A stretch of DNA of 64,000 nucleotides from Legionella fallonii LLAP-10 (GTDB taxonomy: Bacteria; Pseudomonadota; Gammaproteobacteria; Legionellales; Legionellaceae), in the NCBI RefSeq assembly GCF_000953135.1, contig NZ_LN614827.1, forward strand, positions 773,001-837,000, read 5' to 3'. The first letter of the stretch is position 1; each line of letters opens with the position of its first letter. Both the position numbers and the translations under genes were made by a program. Below the pieces are notes generated by a model. That model was not told the DNA's origin and searched no databases. It was given only the letters and a program-made list of their open reading frames with translations. This document shows, piece after piece, positions 1 through 8,512 of this stretch.

Positions 1-2
1 AC

Positions 3-239
3 CTGACACAGGTAGGTGTCTTTCACCAGGCTGCAGCCATTGTATTAGCCGATTTTCTTGAGGGAAAAGAGCCGGATAATTCTTCGCGTATTGATCCAGT
101 GTTACACCGTTTTGCGGTACATTGTGATATCCCTGTGGTTAGACTCAATGGTATCGGTCATGGATATAATAATGTACCTGTCCCATTGGGAACGGATGCA
201 ATACTATTTTTGGGAAACGAAATAAAATTAACCTTTTAA
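3..239 (+). CDS. LD-carboxypeptidase (peptidase S66), C-terminal fragment
   Basis: The open frame enters from the left edge and ends at TAA 237-239, leaving 78 residues. The C-terminal signature is visible: a Gly-His-Gly loop followed by Asn-x-x-x-Pro-x-Pro-x-Gly-Thr (reading GIGHGYNNVPVPLGT). In S66 LD-carboxypeptidases this loop carries the catalytic His of the Ser-Glu-His triad and is followed by a short beta strand ending the protein. The family trims the terminal D-Ala from murein tetrapeptides during peptidoglycan recycling in the cytoplasm. The Ser and Glu lie outside the window, so the call rests on the tail alone. Confidence 0.72.
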   Translation: MTQVGVFHQAAAIVLADFLEGKEPDNSSRIDPVLHRFAVHCDIPVVRLNGIGHGYNNVPVPLGTDAILFLGNEIKLTF

Positions 240-323
240 AGTCCAGTCTTTGTTTGTAACAGGAATTGCACAGATTGAGTTTCAAGTTTATGATGTCCAG
301 CACAAAACTAATGGAATTGAGGA

Positions 324-710
324 ATGAGCATTATAAAGTTATTAACGGCCCTTTTATTAACAGGCCTTTTTGCTACCAGTTTCCCTGTATTTGCAAAACA
401 TTCTGTAGTTATTAAGCACTCTTTTTCATTTAATCCGGTTGAATGGCATCTTACTCTCGAAATGGGAGGATTTTCTATTGTTAACCAGACAACCAAAAGT
501 CAATTTGTTCAAGTTGTTTTAAATAAAGGCAGTGTATCCGTATTCAAATTGGTAAATGGTAAACAGAGTTGTTATGCGGCGCTTGGTGGGAATTCAGTGA
601 TTAATTCAACTATTTGTGAATTAGCGGCTGGAGAAAAATTAAATATTGATCTTGATTATTTGCCCTTGAACGATGCCCGAGGCACTTATCAAATTGAGCA
701 AGCAACCTAA
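324..710 (+). CDS. Small secreted protein of unknown function
   Basis: The 128-residue product starts with a clear Sec signal peptide: Lys5, a hydrophobic run of about 15 residues, and a likely cleavage after the Ala-Phe-Ala near residue 24. The mature part is about 104 residues, beta-rich in appearance, with two cysteines (in QSCYAAL and STICEL) that could form a disulfide in the periplasm. A GGAA lies 7 nt before the ATG. No family is recognised. It follows the LD-carboxypeptidase by 84 nt on the same strand and could be cotranscribed. Confidence 0.7.
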   Translation: MSIIKLLTALLLTGLFATSFPVFAKHSVVIKHSFSFNPVEWHLTLEMGGFSIVNQTTKSQFVQVVLNKGSVSVFKLVNGKQSCYAALGGNSVINSTICELAAGEKLNIDLDYLPLNDARGTYQIEQAT

Positions 711-743
711 TCACAGCGAGTTTGGCAAGAGGTCTACTCTTAC

Positions 744-812
744 GAATTACCAGCGAAAGCCGGTATCCATAGACTGTTAAAGTTTTATGGATGCCGACTT
801 TCGTCGGCAATT
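744..812. repeat. REP-like inverted repeat, single copy of the 26-27 kb array stem
   Basis: Arms GAATTACCAGCGAAAGCCGG and its near-complement ending CGTCGGCAATT enclose a short AT-rich loop. The arms match the stem of the 193-bp tandem units at 26015-27264, but here only the hairpin is present, without the 120-bp tail. It lies between two same-strand genes and has no clear U-run. Confidence 0.75.
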
Positions 813-957
813 AGAAAAAGGCCAAAGTCGACCAAGCTACTCTCTTAAATGGATGATAAAAGCATGTAGACAAAGGTCTTTCATAAAGAAGAGAATTCAA
901 AATCTCTTTTTTGTATTATAATTAATCATATTGTTCCGATATTTATGGAGAGAGTTC

Positions 958-3900
958 ATGCGTGACAAAGAGTTTGAACAATCTGAGGAACGTGAAGTTG
1001 ATTCTCTGTCAGAATTTTCATTAGAGGATATTGAAAGTCCTTTGTCAGGATTATCGTTAGAGGATGTTGAAAAATCTTTGACTGATTCTCTGTCACCCTA
1101 TTCGCCAGAAGAGATTGAACAACTTGTGGCCTCTTATTTATCAGAGGTTTCACTAGAGAATATAAAAAATATTTTGGAGGAAGCTCCTGCAGAAATTACA
1201 ACAGGTATATTTTCATTCTTACCTGTTAGAATGTTAGCTACCTTATCATTAACGAATAAATTCATAGCGGAATTAGCTAAGGATAATGTTCTGTGGAAGA
1301 TGAAATTTGCGCAATGTTTTCCTCATCAAGTTAATGGTCTAAGTAATCAATCAAATATTAATTGGTATAAAGAATTTCGCGAGGCTTATGTACGTGAGAT
1401 TACAGCTTGGCCAAAAGAACTGCGAAAAATAGCTGCGGCCATTATTGAGTCTGATATTGCTAGCCTTAAGAAAATGAATCTAAACTTAAATTTGTTAGAT
1501 AAAAAATATGTCAGCACTTTATTTGACCTGGCTAAAAAAGTAGGTAATCAGCTGGTATTAGATCACTTTTATCAACAAATAGAAAGAAAATACCAGGGGC
1601 AGGGAGGAGAGATATTAGACAAAAGATGGATAGACCCGCAGGGAAGATCCCTTCTTTACTGGCGTATTGTCTGCAATCAGAGTATAGACGTAAACAGCAT
1701 AGCCAGCCAGCTTGATACACTATGTGGGAAAGGACTTAAACCACTTCATTGTGCTGCACGTGAAGGTCGTCTTGGTCTAGTACAGGAGATTCTTAAGGTT
1801 CGACCAGATTTACTGGATAGTCTAGATGATGCCAACCAAACTGCTCTGTTATGGGCGGCAGTCGATGGTCAAAGTCATGTGGTTGATTATCTTATCAGTC
1901 TCAACGCCAAACTAGGCGTGCAAACACATAGTAGAGGTCCGTCCTCTTCCTCAGGGATGACCGCTCTTCATTGGGCTGCTAAGGCCGGTCACTTAGAGGT
2001 AGTCAAGTTACTTCTTAAAGCAGGGGCTGATCCTAAGGCTCGGAGTAGTGATGGGGCTGAACCACTTCATTATGCGGCTAAGAATGGGAATGTAGAGATT
2101 ATAAAACTACTTCTTGCAGCAGGGGCGAATGTTAGGGCTGAGGATAATGATAAATCGCAGCCGCTTTTTATTGCTATGCTATTTAATCGCGTGGACGCAG
2201 CAAAACAGCTTATTGCAGAAGGAGCGGAGCTTAATGTGGAGTCTCTACAGTCATCAGGTATTTTACAGCAGTTTTCTCAGTATCAATCTCCTGAGCGTTA
2301 TGCAGAATTACTATTGCTAATTTCTAGAACAGAATTTAATCCTGGAGAGCGAAGGAGCTTATTGAGACTTGTTAATTTAATTGTAGTACTTGGTCATCTA
2401 GAAATTATTAAACTGATGGTGGAGTATCAACCTGATTTACTGAATAAGAACAATGATTTTTATCAAACGGTTTTACTGGCAACGCAAGCAGGTCAAACAT
2501 CTATAGTCTCCTATTTTATTGAACACAATGAGGAACTATTTAATGCTGAGACTAAAAATAAGCTACTTCTTGTGGCCATGAAGTATCACCACCCTGATCT
2601 GATGGCTCTAATGCTGGAAAAAGGGGCAGATCCCTTGATTAGAGATGAGCAAGGAAGAGGGGTTATTCACAATTTTGCATCTTTACGATCATTATCGTCG
2701 AACAGTTTAAAAGCTGTTCATACATTGATTGAGCAGAACCCAGAGCTTCTTAATGAGGTGCTCGAGAATAATGAAAATCTTTTACACTGTGCTGCCAAAT
2801 GTGGCAATCAAGCTCTGGTGGCTTATTTCATTGAAAAGAAAGCTGATTTGGAAGTTGAAAGTGCCGATGGATATAGAGCACTTCATTTAGCCGCTTGCAA
2901 TGGTTATAGCGATGTAGTCAGCCTGTTGATTGCGGCAGGAGCTAAATCTGATGCAAGGACAACTGGGAAGTTGTCCTTGCCGATTCATCTTGCTGCTGAG
3001 CAGGGGTATATAGAGGTGATGAAAGTATTGATAGAAGGGAATCCTCAAGCTCTTATAGAAAAAAATAATGAAGGTTATACACCCTTAGTTGTTTTAGCAA
3101 ACTATTGCGGTGATTTAAGGTTGGGAGAGGTTGATGACGATCTTTATGATTTTTTAAGAGACCAAATTCATGAACAAACGAAGCAATTAAAATCCCCAGA
3201 AGAAAGAGGGTTATTTTTATATGAATTATTTTCAAAAAATTATTCTTACTTATTTAGAGAGAGGCTCCCTCTTTCCGGACGATTGACTTCGTGTTTCAAA
3301 TTAGTGGGGGATATTAATTTAATTAAAAACGAAAATGGGGAGACTCTTTTGCATCATTTAGCTAAAGAATGGTATGCCGGTGAGAGTAACCCTGATAACG
3401 AATCCTTTCAATTTGTAACAGATTTTTTAATTCCTTTAATGAAACAAGGCGCAAATCCAGCAGCAGAAAATAATGACGGATTTTCGGCGCTTGACATCAC
3501 TGATTCTCCAACTGTGCCGTTGATGTTTGGATTAGCTGATAAAGACATTCAGCTCAAGCGATATGAGGGCTATAAAACTAGATGCCCTCAGTTAGAGCAA
3601 GAGTGTCGTTCATTAATCGATATACTAAATGCTAATAACTCCATGCTACATAATTTACAAAAGGAAAATAGTGGATTAAGGCAAGAAAATGAAGAGTTAC
3701 ATAATCAAGTTGCGAGGCTGCAGGAAGAGTTGCAGAGAACCCCCAGTGGAAAGCGGAAATCTCCTGAACCTGGTTTGGAGGAAATAAAGACTGAAGAGGG
3801 ACAACAGGCAAAAAAAACAAAAGTCTCTGAAGATGCGGGTGAGCCTAAAGATAGAGGCTACAAACGGAAACATAGTCACTTAGAAGCAGACGGCAAAGAA

Positions 3901-4062
3901 AAAGAAAAAAAACCTACAAAAATCAAGAGGGGACTCTCATCATTAGAAAATTTGGGAATGTTTCAATCAGAAAAAATAAAAGACGAACAAGAGGAAAAAA
4001 AGGAATCTCAAGAGAAAATCAATGATGATAAAAAGGATGACAATTATCCCCAAAATACTTAA
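958..4062 (+). CDS. F-box and ankyrin-repeat protein, putative Dot/Icm effector
   Basis: The product has 1034 residues. The start at 958 is chosen for a GGAGAGAG ribosome site 7 nt upstream; an in-frame TTG at 931 has none. Order: acidic N-terminus with repeated S-L-E-D/N-I/V units (about 16-75); F-box (about 79-124, with PVRMLATLSLTNKF and a Leu-Trp); helical linker; ankyrin blocks (about 256-400 and 600-720; TALHWAAKAGHLEVVKLLLKAGA is the clearest repeat); coiled coil (about 867-928); and a Lys/Glu-rich tail with NLS-like clusters such as KRKSPEP and KRKH. F-boxes recruit host SKP1/Cullin1 ubiquitin ligases and ankyrin repeats bind substrates, as in Legionella AnkB. Effector status is inferred from this architecture; host nuclear targeting is speculative. 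Confidence 0.85.
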   Translation: MRDKEFEQSEEREVDSLSEFSLEDIESPLSGLSLEDVEKSLTDSLSPYSPEEIEQLVASYLSEVSLENIKNILEEAPAEITTGIFSFLPVRMLATLSLTNKFIAELAKDNVLWKMKFAQCFPHQVNGLSNQSNINWYKEFREAYVREITAWPKELRKIAAAIIESDIASLKKMNLNLNLLDKKYVSTLFDLAKKVGNQLVLDHFYQQIERKYQGQGGEILDKRWIDPQGRSLLYWRIVCNQSIDVNSIASQLDTLCGKGLKPLHCAAREGRLGLVQEILKVRPDLLDSLDDANQTALLWAAVDGQSHVVDYLISLNAKLGVQTHSRGPSSSSGMTALHWAAKAGHLEVVKLLLKAGADPKARSSDGAEPLHYAAKNGNVEIIKLLLAAGANVRAEDNDKSQPLFIAMLFNRVDAAKQLIAEGAELNVESLQSSGILQQFSQYQSPERYAELLLLISRTEFNPGERRSLLRLVNLIVVLGHLEIIKLMVEYQPDLLNKNNDFYQTVLLATQAGQTSIVSYFIEHNEELFNAETKNKLLLVAMKYHHPDLMALMLEKGADPLIRDEQGRGVIHNFASLRSLSSNSLKAVHTLIEQNPELLNEVLENNENLLHCAAKCGNQALVAYFIEKKADLEVESADGYRALHLAACNGYSDVVSLLIAAGAKSDARTTGKLSLPIHLAAEQGYIEVMKVLIEGNPQALIEKNNEGYTPLVVLANYCGDLRLGEVDDDLYDFLRDQIHEQTKQLKSPEERGLFLYELFSKNYSYLFRERLPLSGRLTSCFKLVGDINLIKNENGETLLHHLAKEWYAGESNPDNESFQFVTDFLIPLMKQGANPAAENNDGFSALDITDSPTVPLMFGLADKDIQLKRYEGYKTRCPQLEQECRSLIDILNANNSMLHNLQKENSGLRQENEELHNQVARLQEELQRTPSGKRKSPEPGLEEIKTEEGQQAKKTKVSEDAGEPKDRGYKRKHSHLEADGKEKEKKPTKIKRGLSSLENLGMFQSEKIKDEQEEKKESQEKINDDKKDDNYPQNT

Positions 4063-4117
4063 ATAATTGTGATTGGGCCTAGAGCGAACAAAATTTGATA
4101 GTAAATTTTATCCCTAA

Positions 4118-4170
4118 GCTTCGCGGCATGTCCTGACGTAAGTGAACACTTATGAGGACAAACCGCGGAA
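4118..4170. terminator. Stem-loop between convergent genes
   Basis: Left arm GCTTCGCGG and GTCCT pair with right arm AGGAC and CCGCGGAA across an AT-rich loop. It sits between the 3' ends of the F-box/ankyrin gene and the convergent Pro/Thr-repeat gene. There is no uridine run, so it may be an mRNA-end stabiliser or REP element and not an intrinsic terminator. Confidence 0.4.
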
Positions 4171-4202
4171 TGTAGGCAAAGTTGGCACCATGAACTGAAC
4201 GC

Positions 4203-5546
4203 TTACATTTGTAGCCTATTAACTGCCTCTTGAGTTTCATCCAGTTGGTTTGCGCTATCCGTATTAACTTTTATTGGCGTAAAACTCTGAGTAAATAATG
4301 CGGCAAGAGCATAACCAATACCCAAGGTACCAATAGCCAATAACAGATTAACTAATATTTCTTTATAACCTCGGTGTTCACTGATTATTCCATTGCGTTT
4401 GTCGCGTATGGCTTGGCTGGTTTCCAATTTAAATTGGTCTAGATCGATTGAACCGCTTTTATATGATTCAGCAGATTGTTCCAGGGACATCACTAATAAA
4501 TTCATAGCACCATAGATTTTATGAGGATGCTCCGGGGGATCCTTCGGGTATTCTTCATGAAATTTATCTCGTTTTGCCGCTAGCTGATTAAGATATTTGG
4601 TGAATTCACTTAATTGTTTTTCTCTTACATTTCGCAATTGTAGCGCTTTTTCTTTATGTTCCTCTTTAGTCGCTGCATCAAGCGGTTTAGTGGTGGGAGC
4701 GGTTACCGGAACCAGAGGAGGAATTGTTGCCGTTTCCTGAGGGGGAGCTGTTGTAGGTAGCTGAGGCTTAGCTGTTACTTGTTCCTGGGGTTTAGTGGCT
4801 ACAGGTACCTGAGGAGGGGTTATTATAGGTGCTTGAGGTTTGGTTGTTGTCGTTTCTTGAGGAGGAGTTATTACAGGTGCTTGGGGCTTGGTTGTTGCCG
4901 TTTCTTGAGGGGGGGTAGTTACAGGTGCTTTAGGCGTAATTGTTGTCGTTTCTTGGGGGGGAGTTATTACCGGTGCTTGGGGTTTGGTTGTTGTCGTTTC
5001 TTGAGGGGGAGTTATTACAGGTGTTTGGGTCTTGGTTGTTGTCGTTTCTTGAGGGGGAGTTACTGGTGATTGAGGTTTAGTTGTTACCGTTTCTTGGGGA
5101 GGAGTTGTCTCTGTTTTCTTAGATGCGGTATCCTTTGTATTAGGTGACTCAATTACAATTTTCCTGTCGATTGTACTTGTAAGTACTTCAGTTGCCCCAT
5201 AGAGCTGTCTGTTCGCTTCGATTAGTTTGGCTATGTCGCTTTCTAATTGAATTATCTTAGAGCGTGACCTCGCATTTACTTTGAGATGCTCTTGGACATC
5301 CGATCTCTTGACATCAATACTGTTATAACTAGCAACTATAGAATGAAAATGTGCTGCGCTATCACAGCGTTTGAGTAGCGCTTCTTTGATTCCTTTTAAT
5401 CCTTCTTTGACCATGCTATAAGCTGCCTTTTGACCGGCCTCTCTTTCTGCTTTTTCTTGCTCGGCTTTTTTATGTGCCGCTTTCTCTTTCGCCGCTTTTT
5501 CCTGAGCAGCTTTTTTTAGCGCGGCTTTATCTGTTTTTTCTTTCAT
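4203..5546 (-). CDS. Pro/Thr-repeat protein with C-terminal membrane segment
   Basis: The product has 447 residues. The start is set at 5546 because AAGGAGATGT precedes this ATG; an upstream in-frame ATG lacks a site. Residues 1-45 are a Lys/Ala/Glu-rich helix (AAQEKAAKEKAAHKKAEQEK type). A coiled-coil-like region runs to about 140. Residues about 145-275 form a low-complexity array of near-16-residue units of the type PPQETTTTKPQAPVIT. A helical domain follows, then one strongly hydrophobic segment (about 402-425, LLLAIGTLGIGYALAALF) and a short polar tail. The layout suits a protein inserted in a membrane by its C-terminus. It may be an effector, but no enzymatic motif is visible and no family is recognised. 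Confidence 0.75.
   Translation of the reverse strand: MKEKTDKAALKKAAQEKAAKEKAAHKKAEQEKAEREAGQKAAYSMVKEGLKGIKEALLKRCDSAAHFHSIVASYNSIDVKRSDVQEHLKVNARSRSKIIQLESDIAKLIEANRQLYGATEVLTSTIDRKIVIESPNTKDTASKKTETTPPQETVTTKPQSPVTPPQETTTTKTQTPVITPPQETTTTKPQAPVITPPQETTTITPKAPVTTPPQETATTKPQAPVITPPQETTTTKPQAPIITPPQVPVATKPQEQVTAKPQLPTTAPPQETATIPPLVPVTAPTTKPLDAATKEEHKEKALQLRNVREKQLSEFTKYLNQLAAKRDKFHEEYPKDPPEHPHKIYGAMNLLVMSLEQSAESYKSGSIDLDQFKLETSQAIRDKRNGIISEHRGYKEILVNLLLAIGTLGIGYALAALFTQSFTPIKVNTDSANQLDETQEAVNRLQM
4731..5110 (-). repeat. 48-bp tandem repeat inside the Pro/Thr-repeat gene
   Basis: The core CGTTTCTTG recurs at 4851, 4899, 4947, 4995 and 5043, an exact 48-bp period. Diverged units extend to 4731 and to 5088, the last offset by 45 bp. 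All spacings are multiples of three, so the reading frame is kept and unit number can change without breaking the protein. Confidence 0.9.
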
Positions 5547-5790
5547 AATACATCTCCTTGTAAATTCAATGATCTTCATTGATCACTTCAGAAAACACGA
5601 GCGACATTCATTAAAAAAGAATATTTTTTAATAGAGTCTTATTGATACTAACATTGAAAATCAAGATTGTGTATGTCTTTGATCAAATGGTTCTATTTAA
5701 GAAGCAGATTGCCTAAAAGGACAATAAAAAGGGCGGGAATAGAAAAACAGAGCAACTGCAATGCATCAAGTTGCCCTATCAAGCATATTG

Positions 5791-6120
5791 TTACGATCGA
5801 TCATAGATTTTTAATGCCAGAGTGCCATGGGTTATTGCCGCTCCGGCTCGCAGGGTAGCGGCTATTAAGGACGCTTCGGCAACCTCTTCTTTAGTCGCCC
5901 CTGCACGTTTTGCCGCAGCGATATGCACGTCAAGACAATAAGGACATTGAGTTGTAAACGAGACGGCAAGAGCCATAAGTTCTCGATATTTTTTAGGAAT
6001 AGCACCATCAGTTCGATTGAATGCTTTATTCAGTGCGAGGTATCCATCTGACTCCGGTTTAGCAAGGGCAAACAAATCTTTTAATAAATTAAGATCGGAA
6101 TGCTCATGATAATCGGCCAT
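5791..6120 (-). CDS. AhpD-like carboxymuconolactone decarboxylase family protein
   Basis: The product has 109 residues from the ATG at 6120, which has TAGGAG 9 nt upstream. The CMD/AhpD core is complete: a conserved Lys-Tyr-Arg-Glu-Leu helix, then the redox motif Cys-Pro-Tyr-Cys followed by Leu-Asp-Val-His (CPYCLDVH), then Ala-Gly-Ala-Thr and a Glu-Glu helix. In AhpD the two cysteines and the following His carry out peroxidase or disulfide relay chemistry in the cytoplasm. It is divergent from the pirin gene with a 74-bp shared promoter region, suggesting joint oxidative-stress control. The exact substrate is not evident. Confidence 0.88.
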   Translation of the reverse strand: MADYHEHSDLNLLKDLFALAKPESDGYLALNKAFNRTDGAIPKKYRELMALAVSFTTQCPYCLDVHIAAAKRAGATKEEVAEASLIAATLRAGAAITHGTLALKIYDRS

Positions 6121-6194
6121 GATATAATCTCCTAATTTCAAGTGTATTTGATGTGCTATCGACATGTTGAGTTAAAACTTTAAAGGGAAAGAAA

Positions 6195-7121
6195 ATGAGT
6201 GATTTATTAGCTAAAACCCAATTATCAGACTCGAAAGATTGCCCTGCCTTTTCAGAAAAACCCATTCTGCAAAAAATTATCACTCGTACTGCGTTGCTCG
6301 GCGAACACTTAACGATAAAACGAGTCTTACCTCATCGTGAACGGCGTATGATAGGGGCTTGGTGTTTTCTTGACCAATTTGGTCCTCTCAATTTAAAAGA
6401 GAGTAATGGACTAAAAGTAGCACCGCATCCTCACATAGGGTTACAAACGTTTACCTGGACTCTACAAGGAGAAATTCTTCATAGAGACAGTCTAGGATCC
6501 GTACAGGTAATTCAACCTGGTCAGGTCAACTTAATGACAGCGGGTAACGGAATTTCCCATTCGGAAGAATCTCTTCCGGATGGTGTTTTACATGGATTGC
6601 AATTATGGATAGCCCTACCTGACTCAGTAAGACATATGGAGCCCAATTTTATTCATTATTCAGAGGTTCCTAAATTAAGTCATGAGGGGATTTCTATAGA
6701 TGTCATGGCTGGAGAATTATTGGGCATAAGGGCACCAACAAAGGTTTACTCTCCATTAATTGGCTTACATCTGCAAGCCGAAGAGCAGACGACCTCGACC
6801 CTACCTTTACAGCCTCAATTTGAATATGGCATTTTACCTTTGACAGAAAATATAGAGGTGGAAGGTGAGGCAATAGATACAAATACTATGCTCTATCTTG
6901 GCTGCGGCCGAACCCAGCTTTCTCTTCAGCTGCCCCAAGATGCGCGTGTTTTGCTGATTGGTGGCGAGCCATTCAAAGAGGAAGTGCTGATTTGGTGGAA
7001 TTTTGTTGCACGGACAAAACAGGAAATCAAAGAGGCGACCTACTCATGGAATAATCGCACTCATTTTGGTGAAGTAATGGGGTATCCAGGTGAACGGTCA
7101 TTGGCTCCGGAAATGCCTTAA
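6195..7121 (+). CDS. Pirin family bicupin
   Basis: The 308-residue product has the pirin N-terminal cupin with the metal-binding motif His-Pro-His-Ile-Gly-Leu near residue 80, followed by the second His/Glu set in LMTAGNGISHSEE. The family usual length is about 230-300, so it is full length. Pirins bind Fe(II) or other metals; some have quercetin 2,3-dioxygenase activity and others act as redox-linked regulators. Which applies here cannot be told from sequence. AAAGGGAAAG precedes the ATG. It is divergent from the AhpD-like gene. Confidence 0.9.
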   Translation: MSDLLAKTQLSDSKDCPAFSEKPILQKIITRTALLGEHLTIKRVLPHRERRMIGAWCFLDQFGPLNLKESNGLKVAPHPHIGLQTFTWTLQGEILHRDSLGSVQVIQPGQVNLMTAGNGISHSEESLPDGVLHGLQLWIALPDSVRHMEPNFIHYSEVPKLSHEGISIDVMAGELLGIRAPTKVYSPLIGLHLQAEEQTTSTLPLQPQFEYGILPLTENIEVEGEAIDTNTMLYLGCGRTQLSLQLPQDARVLLIGGEPFKEEVLIWWNFVARTKQEIKEATYSWNNRTHFGEVMGYPGERSLAPEMP

Positions 7122-7200
7122 ATTGATCTTCAGTTTGAACGGCGCAAGGCTGGAACCTTGATTACGTCGCATTTCGTATAACCCTACCTTGCCGAGCTTC

Positions 7201-7320
7201 CTCGAGGAAGAGAGAATCAGAAGTAGAATAAACTGAGGAGCACGAAAAGTCCCCTCGCCCGCGAAAAGGAATTTATTTGGAAATCGAGAATAAATCGCGG
7301 GAGAGGGCTAGGGAGAGGGT
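7201..7320. repeat. Dispersed repeat, single copy of the family at 37.0-37.4 kb
   Basis: It contains CACGAAAAGTCCCCTCGCCC, an AATCGAGAATAAATCGCGGG-like segment and a GGGAGAGGG end. All recur in order in the three units at 36996-37425. Outer CCCTCTCC/GGGAGAGGG-type blocks can pair. The interval 7122-7394 holds no convincing gene. Confidence 0.8.
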
Positions 7321-7394
7321 TTAGATAGGTCTCTGTTCCTTAACTTGACGATCATAGGGCATTTTGCTCCAATTTACAGCGGGCATCCAAAGAT

Positions 7395-8267
7395 TTACTT
7401 TTTTTGAGCCAACCAATATTGAGCTATATCGATGCGTTTGGCGATCCAAATATCTTGAAATTGTTTGATGTATTCAAGAAATAACTGCACTGCCATACAA
7501 TAACCAGGTTTTCCGCTAAGGCGGGGATGTAGGCCTATGGTCATGATGGTTGTTCTCTTTTCCTGGTAGAGATAGTCAAAAGTATTTTTTAATTGCAAGT
7601 AAAAATCATTGGTATTATGAAATCCAGGGGATGTGGTAAAACGGAAATCATTATTATCTAATGAATAAGGAATAACGAGATGGTTATTTATTGTATAAGG
7701 TAATTCATCTGCATAACTGTCTGAATCATAAATGAATCCCCCGATTTCTATTAGCAAATCCCGAGTGTGTTCACTTCGCCTACCGGTGTACCAACCTAGA
7801 GGTCTTTGGCCGGTGAGTTCTTCTAAAGTTTTAATACAGCGCTCTATATGCTTTTTTTCTGTTGCTCTGGATTCTTTGGAGTAGTCTATCCAACGCCATC
7901 CATGACCGGCTACCTCATGATTAGAGTGTGCTAAGTAATTGGAAAAAAAGGGGTTAAGGATTAAAGCGTAACCACAGACAAAGAAAGTCAGAGGAATATT
8001 ATGTTGATCAAACAATCTAAGTAAACGCCATATTCCCACACGGCTTCCATATTCGTAAAAAGATTCAATACTGTAGTTACGCATTCCCGGCAGTTTGGCG
8101 CTAAAGGGAAAATCACTGCCATAGACTTCTGCCGTAGGATCGCCATTGACCGGACTTAATTCCGCTCCTTCTTCGTAATTGATAACAAAATTAATGGCAA
8201 CTTTTGCTTTGTTTGGCCATTCCTTAGCTATTGGATGGGGGCCATATCCCATAAGATCACGAGTCAT
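7395..8267 (-). CDS. puuE: Polysaccharide-deacetylase-fold allantoinase (PuuE type)
   Basis: The product has 290 residues, close to the roughly 300 of PuuE. The N-terminus R-D-L-M-G-Y-G followed by NYEEGAE is the signature of the cofactor-independent allantoinase/urate-catabolism branch of the NodB family. GHGWRWIDY (about 138-146) and TGRRSEHTRDLL follow, and a late GLHPRLSGKPG carries the C-terminal His. PuuE hydrolyses (S)-allantoin to allantoate in purine breakdown. No other ureide gene is adjacent, so the pathway role is inferred from family only; other NodB-fold amidohydrolases remain possible. Confidence 0.82.
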   Translation of the reverse strand: MTRDLMGYGPHPIAKEWPNKAKVAINFVINYEEGAELSPVNGDPTAEVYGSDFPFSAKLPGMRNYSIESFYEYGSRVGIWRLLRLFDQHNIPLTFFVCGYALILNPFFSNYLAHSNHEVAGHGWRWIDYSKESRATEKKHIERCIKTLEELTGQRPLGWYTGRRSEHTRDLLIEIGGFIYDSDSYADELPYTINNHLVIPYSLDNNDFRFTTSPGFHNTNDFYLQLKNTFDYLYQEKRTTIMTIGLHPRLSGKPGYCMAVQLFLEYIKQFQDIWIAKRIDIAQYWLAQKK

Positions 8268-8354
8268 TAGCTATCCTAAACTAAACTTGGTATCAATTTA
8301 TAGCGCTAAAGTTGGTCTGTCAATAAACAAGTTTAGGTCGGGCAACAAATTGCC

Positions 8355-8498
8355 CAATGGTGCTACCTTAAGTTTTTGTAGCCTGGATGAGCGCAGCGTA
8401 ATCCGGGATTTCAGTGCACTGAGCTAGGGTATTCCCGTATTATGCTGCGCTAATACGGGCTACGATTTTTTCTTCCTTTTATTAAGGTAGTGCCATTG
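8355..8498. mobile_element. 144-bp MITE (family A), copy 1, abutting the IS
   Basis: Terminal inverted repeats CAATGGTGCTACCTTAAG (8355-8372) and the complement TTAAGGTAGTGCCATTG (8482-8498) match the ends of the IS at 8513-10070. The 144-bp length equals copy 2 at 57747-57890, and the interiors are almost identical. No coding capacity. It is bordered by degenerate direct repeats CAACAAATTGCCC (8343-8355) and CAACCAATTGCCC (8501-8513). The interior includes a sequence resembling the GTAGCCTGGATG-type repeats elsewhere in the window. Confidence 0.88.
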
Positions 8499-8512
8499 GG
8501 CAACCAATTGCC

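Noticed and set aside
4779-5069. Cys/Arg/Gly-rich open frame antisense to the Pro/Thr repeats
   Set aside because: It is the antisense reading of a 48-bp tandem repeat, with no start signals.
8179-8427. Small gene divergent from puuE
   Set aside because: It overlaps puuE antisense and runs into MITE sequence; no family resemblance or ribosome site.
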